Source: Cyanobacteria bacterium OH_CBrB_359
Lineage (GTDB): Bacteria > Cyanobacteriota > Vampirovibrionia > Gastranaerophilales > Gastranaerophilaceae
Reading direction: 5' to 3'
DNA length: 64,000 nt
Assembly (NCBI GenBank): GCA_023433065.1
Contig: JAEZET010000006.1
Location: 1-64,000, forward strand
Below the pieces are notes generated by a model that had not been told where the DNA came from, did no database searches, and saw only the letters and a list, made by a program, of their open reading frames with translations. The stretch's first letter is position 1, and each line of letters begins with the position of its first letter. A program made the position numbers and the translations under genes. Shown one piece after another: positions 57,740 to 64,000 of the stretch.

Positions 57740-58021
57740 TTACATAAATTTGTTTTTTAAAAGCAACGAAAATGCGATCGTGTTGACTATTGAGAGGATT
57801 TTTTGATTTTTTTCTTCTTTTTTTATAAAATCCGTTTTCTTATTAATTTCTTCCAATATTTTTCTATATTGTGCAAATGAAGCAGCTATTGTATATTTTT
57901 CGCCTGAAATAATTTCATTAATCAATACAATTTTATTATCCAGTTTAATTATAAAAAATATTATCCAGGAGGCAATTAAAATTTCTATTAATATCAATAA
58001 TACTGTAACTAGAACAAACAT
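57740..58021 (-). CDS. Small single-pass membrane protein
   Basis: A 93-aa protein: residues 2-26 form a very hydrophobic helix (VLVTVLLILIEILIASWIIF), then a Lys/Glu-rich coiled stretch with YRKILEEINKKTDFIKKEEK. Not recognised. It points leftward toward coaD with ~100 bases between. The ribosome binding site is weak. Coding status is likely from the helix plus amphipathic pattern, but not certain. Confidence 0.5.
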   Translation of the reverse strand: MFVLVTVLLILIEILIASWIIFFIIKLDNKIVLINEIISGEKYTIAASFAQYRKILEEINKKTDFIKKEEKNQKILSIVNTIAFSLLLKNKFM

Positions 58022-58100
58022 AATGCTTTTAACTCTTAACCTTTTATTTATTATAATCTACCTTTAACTTTTCTTGAATAGGTCCGATGCAGTATTATTT

Positions 58101-59468
58101 ATGAACAAAATAAAATTTTTTACAGCAATTATAACGGCTAATTTGTTGGTATTATTCATTAGATTACTGAATAAGTCCGGCTCAACGGCATTGCCGGGAC
58201 TTATCGCATTAAAGATTTGCCCTGATTTTATTAAATTTGCTTCTAAATACTGTAATAAAGACATAATAACAATCACGGGTACAAACGGCAAAACTACGAC
58301 TGCAGGCATATTGGCACATATATTAAGAGAAAACGGCAATAAAATACTTCATAATGAAAAGGGCGCAAATATGCTATCCGGGATTGTGAGTGAGCTCGTG
58401 AAAAATATCGGAATTTGCAATAAAAAGGATTATTTCGTATTTGAATCGGATGAAGCTTATCTAAAAAAACTCTATGAACAGCTCGACTCTAACTATCTTT
58501 TGATAACAAACATCTTCAGGGATCAACTGGACAGATACGGTGAAATCGACAATACTTTCAGAAAAATACAAGATGCAATAGATAAAAATCCTAACCTAAA
58601 GCTCATTTTAAATGCAAACGACCCTATAGTTTCTATGTTTAAAAGCAACTCAGATAACATTTATTTTGGTTTTAATGATATCGAAATGATGTATGACTCA
58701 GCTGAAGTCAAAAGTCCTTTTGACGCAATTAACTGCCCTTATTGCGGTGATAATATGTTTTATACAAAAAAATATTATTCACATATAGGAAAATACAATT
58801 GCAGCTGCGGTTACGGGATAATACCTCTTAAGTATAATGCAGAAGCAAAAATATTCCCGGAATACTCTCTTATTAACTTACAATACAGAAATAAAACCAT
58901 AAATTTTAAGATTAATTTACCGGGATTATATAATGCCTATAATGCTCTAGGTGCAATCTGCTGCGCATTGGAGCTTAACTATCCTCTAGATGTCATTCAA
59001 ACAGCAGTTAAATCTTACAAGTCAATTTTCGGGCGCTCCGAAAACATCCTCATAAACGGCAAAAAAGCACTTGTTCAGCTTATTAAAAATCCTGTAGGCG
59101 CAACTGAAGTTTTAAGGCTTGTTACCGATTATAAAAACGCAAAAATTCTCATAATCTTAAATGATAATCCTGCTGACGGAAAAGATGTATCATGGATTTG
59201 GGATGCAAATTTTGAAGTGCTTAAAAACTTTAAGGAAAAGATTTTTATTTCAGGAACAAGAGCATCTGATATGGCTTTAAGACTCAAATACGCAGGAATA
59301 GAAAAAAAACAAATCCATATTGAAAAAAATATACAAAAAGCAATGGTAAAATCTTTAGCTTCTATATCAAAAAATGAGACTCTGCTTATATTACCGACAT
59401 ATACTGCTCTTTTAAACTTAGAAAAAATAATAAAACATAACAAGATTAAAAACTTTGTAAAAGCATAA
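58101..59468 (+). CDS. murT: Lipid II isoglutaminyl synthase, Mur-ligase subunit MurT
   Basis: About 455 aa. The start is ATG 58101 (MNKIKFFTAII), matching the family N-terminus LVLFIRLLNKSGSTALPG; a TTG at 58074 would add nine residues. Mur ligase ATP-loop ITITGTNGKTTTAGILAHIL, substrate region NEKGANMLSGIV, and the MurT-specific Cys4 ribbon (INCPYCGDN, NCSCGYG). With the glutaminase GatD it amidates D-Glu in lipid II; gatD is not next to it in this window. Convergent with the sigma factor gene. Confidence 0.9.
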   Translation: MNKIKFFTAIITANLLVLFIRLLNKSGSTALPGLIALKICPDFIKFASKYCNKDIITITGTNGKTTTAGILAHILRENGNKILHNEKGANMLSGIVSELVKNIGICNKKDYFVFESDEAYLKKLYEQLDSNYLLITNIFRDQLDRYGEIDNTFRKIQDAIDKNPNLKLILNANDPIVSMFKSNSDNIYFGFNDIEMMYDSAEVKSPFDAINCPYCGDNMFYTKKYYSHIGKYNCSCGYGIIPLKYNAEAKIFPEYSLINLQYRNKTINFKINLPGLYNAYNALGAICCALELNYPLDVIQTAVKSYKSIFGRSENILINGKKALVQLIKNPVGATEVLRLVTDYKNAKILIILNDNPADGKDVSWIWDANFEVLKNFKEKIFISGTRASDMALRLKYAGIEKKQIHIEKNIQKAMVKSLASISKNETLLILPTYTALLNLEKIIKHNKIKNFVKA

Positions 59469-59474
59469 AAAAAC

Positions 59475-59506
59475 GGCACCATAAGATCTAAAAATCTTTT
59501 GGTGCC
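59475..59506 (-). terminator. Terminator of the sigma factor gene
   Basis: GGCACCA/TGGTGCC with inner AAGAT/ATCTT and a small loop (59475-59506); on the minus strand it is followed by seven T. Confidence 0.85.
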
Positions 59507-59518
59507 TTCAGCTAAAGA

Positions 59519-60490
59519 CTAGTTTAGATAATCTTTTAAATGCCGGCATTCCATATTATGTCTTAATTTTTTTATTGCGGCACTCTCAATCTGCCTGATT
59601 CTTTCCTTTGAGAATCCAAGCATTTTCCCCAGCTCTTCCAGTGTTTTTGGTGTTTTTCCCATTATACCGAATCGATTAACTAGAATTATTCTCTCTTTTT
59701 CACTCAGCTTATCAAGCAATTTCAAAACGTCATACGACAAAAAATTCTTTTGTACTTTCGACTCAGGAGATTTATAGCTTTCATCCGGGACGTAATCTTC
59801 AAGTATAAGATTATCCGCTATAGGCATATCAAGACTTATCGGCTCTTTTTGCATGGCATTCATTATTGTAATAAGCTTTTTTACCGGAAGATTCATTTTT
59901 TTTGCAAGTTCTTCTTCATTAGGCTCACGACCCAGCTTGCATGAAAGTTCAATCATAATTTTTCTCAGCATTCTTATTTTATCTGCCATATGAACCGGAA
60001 TCCTTATAGTTTTTGAGTTATTAGCTATTGCTCTTACTATAGTCTGTTTAATCCACCATGTAGCATAGGTGCTGAATTTAAAGCCTTTTGAGTAATCAAA
60101 CCTCTCAGCTGCTCTTATCAAGCCCAAAGAACCTTCCTGCACTAAATCCATAAATAAAATACCCTGACCTACATATTTTTTAGCAATACTCACTACAAGC
60201 CTCAGGTTAGCCTGAACAAGCTTTTTCTTGGCAATTAAGGCCTCTTTTTTCTTTCCTTCTTTAATCTCCTGCCCAAGCTGTCTTTCTTCTGCCGTTTTCA
60301 ATAATTTAACTTTTCCTATATCCTTTAAATACATTTGCAAAAGGTCATCTTTAAATGCAATTGTTGAAAAACAAGTCTCTTCTGCTACTTTTTCATCTTT
60401 CTCATGATCATCATTTTCAAGAATATAATCCGAATAATTAACTGATGCACAAGGATCTAAATATTCTTGCGAAATATTTTCTATACTCAT
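59519..60490 (-). CDS. RNA polymerase sigma-70 family factor
   Basis: About 323 aa from ATG 60490 (MSIENIS) with GAGAG at suitable spacing; a TTG at 60505 is too close to AGGAG. Region 1.2 (DDLLQMYLKDIGKVKLL), region 2 with LVQEGSLGLIRAAERFDYSK and FSTYATWWIKQTIVRAI, region 3 (PVHMADKIRMLRK) and region 4 helix-turn-helix (LEELGKMLGFSKERIRQIE) are complete. It lacks region 1.1 and is short, so it may be the principal factor of a reduced type or a group 2 factor as in cyanobacteria. Confidence 0.9.
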   Translation of the reverse strand: MSIENISQEYLDPCASVNYSDYILENDDHEKDEKVAEETCFSTIAFKDDLLQMYLKDIGKVKLLKTAEERQLGQEIKEGKKKEALIAKKKLVQANLRLVVSIAKKYVGQGILFMDLVQEGSLGLIRAAERFDYSKGFKFSTYATWWIKQTIVRAIANNSKTIRIPVHMADKIRMLRKIMIELSCKLGREPNEEELAKKMNLPVKKLITIMNAMQKEPISLDMPIADNLILEDYVPDESYKSPESKVQKNFLSYDVLKLLDKLSEKERIILVNRFGIMGKTPKTLEELGKMLGFSKERIRQIESAAIKKLRHNMECRHLKDYLN

Positions 60491-60561
60491 AATATTATCT
60501 CTCAATCTCCTAACATTTTTTTTGACGAAGACGAGAACAAATTGTTTCTTAAATATTAAGT

Positions 60562-61866
60562 TTAGTTAAGCACCTTGTATATTAATTCGCTTTTTAAAGG
60601 CATGTCTTCAGATAAGCTAAAAGCTTCTTTAACAAGAGCTTCAGCTTCTTTTACACTCTCTTGCTGATTAGATAAAATAATTGCATAAACTTCATCAATC
60701 TCGACATATTCTCCTGATTTTTTATTCAGATAAATTCCAACCGAATAATCAATTGAGTCCGTTTTCTTTTCTCTGCCTGCACCTAATAATTTGCATGCTT
60801 TTGCAATTTTAAGGGCATCTATATTAACTACATAACCTTTCTTATCAGATCTTAGCGCATATTTAATATCTGCTTTCGGCAGTTTTGAATAATCATCAAT
60901 AACTTCTGCACTGGCACCTTGTGCAATTATAATTTCTTTAAATTTATCTAATGCTTTTTTTGAATATATCAACTCATCAATGTATTTTTTGGCTTCATCA
61001 AGATTATTGAATCTCTCAAGTTCAATAAGCGCAAGGGCTGCAAGTTCGTACGTCAAATTCCTTAAGTCATCAGGCATATTCCCTTTTAAAAACTCTATAG
61101 TTTCTATAACTTCAAGAGAATTTCCTACGGCTCTACCTAAAGGCTCTTCCATGTTGCTTATTACCGCACTTATTTTTCTGCCTAATTTTTCTCCGACTTT
61201 TACCATTACTCCTGCTAATTCAAGAGCTTTTTCAGGTGTCTTTATAAAAGCGCCCGAACCGTATTTAACATCAAGTATTATGTGATTTGCCCCTGCTGCG
61301 ATTTTTTTTGAAACCACTGATGAAGCAATAAGAGGAATTATATCCACTGTCGCTGTTACATCCCTTAGTGCATAAAGTTTACCGTCGGCAGGTGCAAGCG
61401 AAAGTGTTTGTGAAGCTATTGCCGCTCCTGTTGTTCTAATTTTTTCTTTAAATTCCTCAATTGAAAGATTCGTCTTAAAACCCGGGATAGATTCCAATTT
61501 ATCAATAGTGCCGCCTGTATGCCCCAAGCCTCTTCCTGAGAGCTTTGCCACCGGGATATTGGCAGCAGCCAGAATAGGCATTAACATAAGTGTAATCTTA
61601 TCCCCTACGCCGCCTGTTGAATGTTTGTCTACAATATTGGGAGCAATATCGTATAAATCAAGTAATTCGCCTGATTCTACCATATATTTTGTAAGCCAGG
61701 TGGTTTCATCTATATTCATGCCTTTAAAATATATAGCCATAAGCATTGCGCTTGTCTGATAATCTTCAGTACTACCATCCATAATCGAATTTATAAAAAA
61801 TTCAATCTCGTTTTCAGTTAAATTCAGTCCGTTTTTTTTCTTTTCAATTAAATCGATTATTTTCAT
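60562..61866 (-). CDS. deoA: Pyrimidine-nucleoside (thymidine) phosphorylase
   Basis: A 434-aa enzyme of nucleoside salvage, cleaving thymidine, deoxyuridine or uridine with phosphate. Motifs: VDKHSTGGVGDKITL (phosphate), SGRGLGHTGGTIDKLE, SLAPADGKLYALRDVTATV and LDVKYGSGAFIKTPEKA (binding Lys and Ser). The C-terminal domain has KGYVVNIDALKIAKACKLLG and VGIYLNKKSGEYVE. Similar length to Pdp enzymes; pdp versus deoA cannot be decided. GGGGGC ribosome binding site. Downstream of skp on the same strand with a hairpin between. Confidence 0.93.
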   Translation of the reverse strand: MKIIDLIEKKKNGLNLTENEIEFFINSIMDGSTEDYQTSAMLMAIYFKGMNIDETTWLTKYMVESGELLDLYDIAPNIVDKHSTGGVGDKITLMLMPILAAANIPVAKLSGRGLGHTGGTIDKLESIPGFKTNLSIEEFKEKIRTTGAAIASQTLSLAPADGKLYALRDVTATVDIIPLIASSVVSKKIAAGANHIILDVKYGSGAFIKTPEKALELAGVMVKVGEKLGRKISAVISNMEEPLGRAVGNSLEVIETIEFLKGNMPDDLRNLTYELAALALIELERFNNLDEAKKYIDELIYSKKALDKFKEIIIAQGASAEVIDDYSKLPKADIKYALRSDKKGYVVNIDALKIAKACKLLGAGREKKTDSIDYSVGIYLNKKSGEYVEIDEVYAIILSNQQESVKEAEALVKEAFSLSEDMPLKSELIYKVLN

Positions 61867-61887
61867 AAGAGCCCCCTTTGAACGCAG

Positions 61888-61914
61888 AAGAGAAGCCCGA
61901 TTAAGCTTCTCTTT
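61888..61914 (-). terminator. Hairpin between skp and the phosphorylase gene
   Basis: AGAGAAGC (61889-61896) and GCTTCTCT (61905-61912). The T-tract on the minus strand is poor (TCTTC), so this may be an attenuator or partial terminator. Confidence 0.55.
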
Positions 61915-61933
61915 CAGTATCTAACTTATTATA

Positions 61934-62386
61934 CTATTTAGTAGCAGCATTTAAATATTGAATAATTTCATCCGAAATATCAACGCCACCTGTAAATACT
62001 ACCCTGTAGTCCAAAACTATGCTGTAATTTTTACTTGCAGCAACAGCTTTTGTAGCGTCCATAATATTTTTGTAGATTTCATCTTCTTTTTGTAATTTTA
62101 GTTTTAAGACTGTATCTTCTTTTGCTTTATATTCTTTCTGGATTTTTTCTTCAAAGTTTTTCTTTTGGATTGGAGATTCAATAGCTTTAAATTGTTTATC
62201 TTTATCAATAACGTATTGTTGAAGTTCTAAAACTTTATTATCTATTTCTTTGTAGGAAGTTTTTGCATAAATATATTCCGATTCAATTTTTTTGAAGTTT
62301 GCATAGGCTATAGTATCGGCAAAAGCACCTAAACTTGATGCAAATACTAAGCAAAACACTAATATTATCAATTTAAAACTTTTCAT
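61934..62386 (-). CDS. skp: OmpH/Skp-family periplasmic chaperone
   Basis: A 150-aa protein: signal peptide (residues 1-23, ending GAFAD), IAYANFKKIESEY (N-terminal beta strand of the family), then a long Lys/Glu coiled coil (residues ~45-115) forming the tentacles, and a terminal IVLDYRVVFTGGVDISDEII strand-turn. Skp-type trimers escort outer-membrane proteins through the periplasm. This supports a diderm envelope. TTGGAGGAAAA-type ribosome binding site. Monocistronic or leading into the nucleoside phosphorylase. Confidence 0.88.
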   Translation of the reverse strand: MKSFKLIILVFCLVFASSLGAFADTIAYANFKKIESEYIYAKTSYKEIDNKVLELQQYVIDKDKQFKAIESPIQKKNFEEKIQKEYKAKEDTVLKLKLQKEDEIYKNIMDATKAVAASKNYSIVLDYRVVFTGGVDISDEIIQYLNAATK

Positions 62387-62517
62387 TAATTTTCCTCCAA
62401 ATCTTGTCTAGTTAATTTTATCAGGTAAAGTCCATAAACACAAGTTTTTTTGATAAAATTAACCTGTTGGAATATCTATGTCTATGTTAGTATAATGATT
62501 AAAAAGGAAGATGAAAA

Positions 62518-63528
62518 ATGCTTATAATAATGCGCCCCGGAGCGGAAAAAGAACAAGTTGAAAAGGTCGTTGGCTTTATTAAACGTAAAGGATTTGACGC
62601 ACATATCTCGGAAGGTGAAGTCCACACAGTTATAGGTGCTGTCGGAGGTAAAATTATTGACCCCAGAGACATTGAACTTTTAGAAGGTGTTAAAGAGGTT
62701 ATAAGAATAACATCAAGCTACAAGCTTGTAAGCAGGGTATTTCAAAAAAACGACACAATAATTGAAGTCAATGGCACTAAATTCGGCGGTGAATATGCAG
62801 GAATAATTGCCGGACCGTGTAGTGTTGAAAGCTATGTTCAGATGGATGCCGCCGCAAAAAAATTGAAAAGTTACGGCATAAATATTTTAAGAGGCGGCGC
62901 TTTTAAACCCAGAACATCCCCTTATGCCTTTCAGGGACTGGGGGAAGATGGGCTCAAAATTTTAAGAGATGTAGCTGACAAATATAATTTAGCAATAACA
63001 TCAGAAGTTATGGAAATATCGCAAATCCCACTATTCCTTGAATACGTGGATATACTCCAGGTCGGCGCAAGAAATATGCAAAATTTTAACCTTTTGAGAG
63101 AACTTGGGAATGTAAATAAACCCGTAATTGTTAAAAGAGGAATGAGCGCAACCATAGAAGAATGGCTAATGGCTGCAGAATACGTAATGTCTGGTGGAAA
63201 TAGAGAAGTAATCCTTTGTGAAAGGGGAATAAGAACATTTGAAAGAGCGACAAGAAATACTCTTGATATTTCAGCTATTCCCGTTGTCAAAAAAATAAGC
63301 CACCTTCCAGTAATCATAGACCCGAGCCATGGAACAGGACTAAGAGATAAAGTTTCACCTATGTCTAAAGCTTCTGTAGCAGCAGGCTGCGACGGACTTA
63401 TAATAGAAGTGCATGATGACCCTGAAAACGCTCTTTGTGACGGAGCACAGTCTTTGAGACCTGAAGAATTCAACGTACTTTTTGAAGAAGTTAAACAAAT
63501 TGCACAAGTTGTTAAAAAAATATTGTAA
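62518..63528 (+). CDS. aroF: 3-deoxy-7-phosphoheptulonate synthase (DAHP synthase)
   Basis: A 336-aa type I-beta enzyme that starts aromatic amino acid synthesis from phosphoenolpyruvate and erythrose-4-phosphate. The N-terminal ~70 residues are a ferredoxin-like regulatory domain; the catalytic barrel has GIIAGPCSVESYVQMD, ILRGGAFKPRTSPYAFQGLG, QVGARNMQNFNLLRELG, PVIVKRGMSATIEEW and VIIDPSHGTGLRD. ATG 62518 follows AAGGAAGATG. This domain arrangement is common in Gram-positive and cyanobacterial relatives. Not clustered with other aro genes here. Confidence 0.96.
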   Translation: MLIIMRPGAEKEQVEKVVGFIKRKGFDAHISEGEVHTVIGAVGGKIIDPRDIELLEGVKEVIRITSSYKLVSRVFQKNDTIIEVNGTKFGGEYAGIIAGPCSVESYVQMDAAAKKLKSYGINILRGGAFKPRTSPYAFQGLGEDGLKILRDVADKYNLAITSEVMEISQIPLFLEYVDILQVGARNMQNFNLLRELGNVNKPVIVKRGMSATIEEWLMAAEYVMSGGNREVILCERGIRTFERATRNTLDISAIPVVKKISHLPVIIDPSHGTGLRDKVSPMSKASVAAGCDGLIIEVHDDPENALCDGAQSLRPEEFNVLFEEVKQIAQVVKKIL

Positions 63529-63546
63529 AAAAATTATTAAATAAAA

Positions 63547-63570
63547 AAGCTGCCACTTTCGCGGCAGCTT
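63547..63570. terminator. Terminator shared by aroF and HU
   Basis: AAGCTGCC (63547-63554) pairs with GGCAGCTT (63563-63570); T-rich on the minus strand and weaker on the plus strand. Confidence 0.85.
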
Positions 63571-63585
63571 ATATAATTGTAATTA

Positions 63586-63879
63586 CTATTTTTTAGCGTA
63601 TTCTTTAGAATTTACAATGTCTTTGAATTTTTTACCTGCTGAGAATACAGGAGCTGTTTTAGCAGCAATTTTGATTGGTTTTCCTGTTTGAGGATTGCGT
63701 CCTGTTCTAGCAGCTCTTTTTCTTGATTCAAATGTTCCAAATCCAACTAAAGTTACTTTTTTGCCTTTTGCAACTGTTTTCTGAACTGTATCCATAAAAC
63801 TATTTATGATTTCAGCAGCTTCTTTTTGTGTAACTTTAGCTTTTTTTGACACCTCTTGTACTAATTCTTCTTTGTTCAT
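63586..63879 (-). CDS. hup: HU-type DNA-binding protein
   Basis: A 97-aa nucleoid protein. It starts MNKEELVQEVSKKAKVTQKE, has GFGTFESRKRAARTGRNPQT in the beta arm that wraps DNA, and ends KFKDIVNSKEYAKK. All residues of the fold are present. HU bends and compacts DNA. AAAGGGG ribosome binding site region, strong promoter and strong terminator make it a high-expression gene. Confidence 0.96.
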   Translation of the reverse strand: MNKEELVQEVSKKAKVTQKEAAEIINSFMDTVQKTVAKGKKVTLVGFGTFESRKRAARTGRNPQTGKPIKIAAKTAPVFSAGKKFKDIVNSKEYAKK

Positions 63880-63914
63880 AGTAATAAACCCCTTTCATCA
63901 AATGTACAATTATT

Positions 63915-63942
63915 ATTATATTGAATTTTCAAAAATACGCAA
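63915..63942 (-). promoter_or_regulatory. HU gene promoter
   Basis: Minus strand TTGCGT (63937-63942), 16-bp spacer, TATAAT (63915-63920). The remaining bases to 64000 show no further gene. Confidence 0.6.
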
Positions 63943-64000
63943 GAGTTTTTTATATCAAATGTAGACTTATTGCTATATTATTTATGTTTCATTGTCGGAA

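Noticed and set aside
57725..57740. TTGTAAATAATCACAA near the coaD region as a second full operator
   Set aside because: The centre is four rather than six bases and one half deviates; at best a weak or half-site.
59836..59843. TTATCGGC (GCCGATAA on minus) inside the sigma factor gene
   Set aside because: The corresponding -35 is TGAA and there is no leftward start in the right place; coding coincidence.

Overview
The window looks like a chromosomal segment of an AT-rich, fermentative, flagellated bacterium with an outer membrane. It has L- and P-ring flagellar genes (FlgH, FlgI), an OmpH/Skp-type periplasmic chaperone, a trimeric [FeFe]-hydrogenase, class I fumarase and MurT. This combination fits the non-photosynthetic cyanobacterial relatives (Melainabacteria/Vampirovibrionia, probably Gastranaerophilales), but that is inference from gene content; no rRNA is present to test it. 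I see no prophage, insertion sequence or CRISPR array.

Layout. 1-370: a leftward, strongly promoted tandem array of 100-bp units, each starting like the 5' half of a tRNA and folding into a three-way junction. 375-8322: glyS, a ZIP metal transporter with a HEAT-like partner, a zinc-finger protein, tRNA-Met and a secreted M16 protease. 8480-16888: one continuous flagellar operon (lytic transglycosylase, flgF, flgG, flgA, flgH, flgI, flgJ rod domain, a small unknown protein, flgN-like, flgK, flgL), followed by a Maf/DUF115 flagellar glycosylation factor. 18865-23338: an unknown 174-aa protein, a GAF/degenerate HD-GYP protein with a sigma-28 promoter, a catalytically odd alpha/beta hydrolase, an orphan DNA methyltransferase, a zinc-ribbon protein and a 36-aa basic microprotein. 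23406-27555: hydCBA, preceded by a perfect TTGTGA-N6-TCACAA operator. 27816-31486: a PdxA/four-carbon acid sugar kinase pair, SSB, and the first of two divergent radical SAM paralogues. 32584-38463: cca, rsmE, flagellin with a near-perfect sigma-28 promoter, fumarase, and an HD protein. 38848-43516: a possible microprotein, tRNA-Lys, purA, a possible small RNA, a radical SAM protein and an AI-2E family permease. 43576-45751: two unknown proteins, one with a RelA/SpoT-like domain. 45942-63879: housekeeping genes (GT39, trpS, fusA, ruvC, mtnA, tyrA, Fe-ADH, coaD, murT, sigma-70 factor, pyrimidine-nucleoside phosphorylase, skp, DAHP synthase, HU).

How it works together. The flagellar genes are split between an early hook/rod/ring operon with no sigma-28 site that I could find and late genes (flagellin, the GAF/HD protein, perhaps the 174-aa protein) with FliA-type promoters. 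The hydrogenase would reoxidise NADH and reduced ferredoxin during fermentation, and its palindromic operator suggests redox control by Rex or a CRP/FNR protein. Several genes without a Shine-Dalgarno sequence share a fixed geometry of -10 box, six bases, then ATG, which implies leaderless mRNAs. The most unusual items are the tRNA-like repeat array, the leaderless promoter series, the RelA/SpoT-like two-gene unit, the sigma-28-controlled degenerate HD-GYP protein and the untranslated transcription unit near 40.7 kb.
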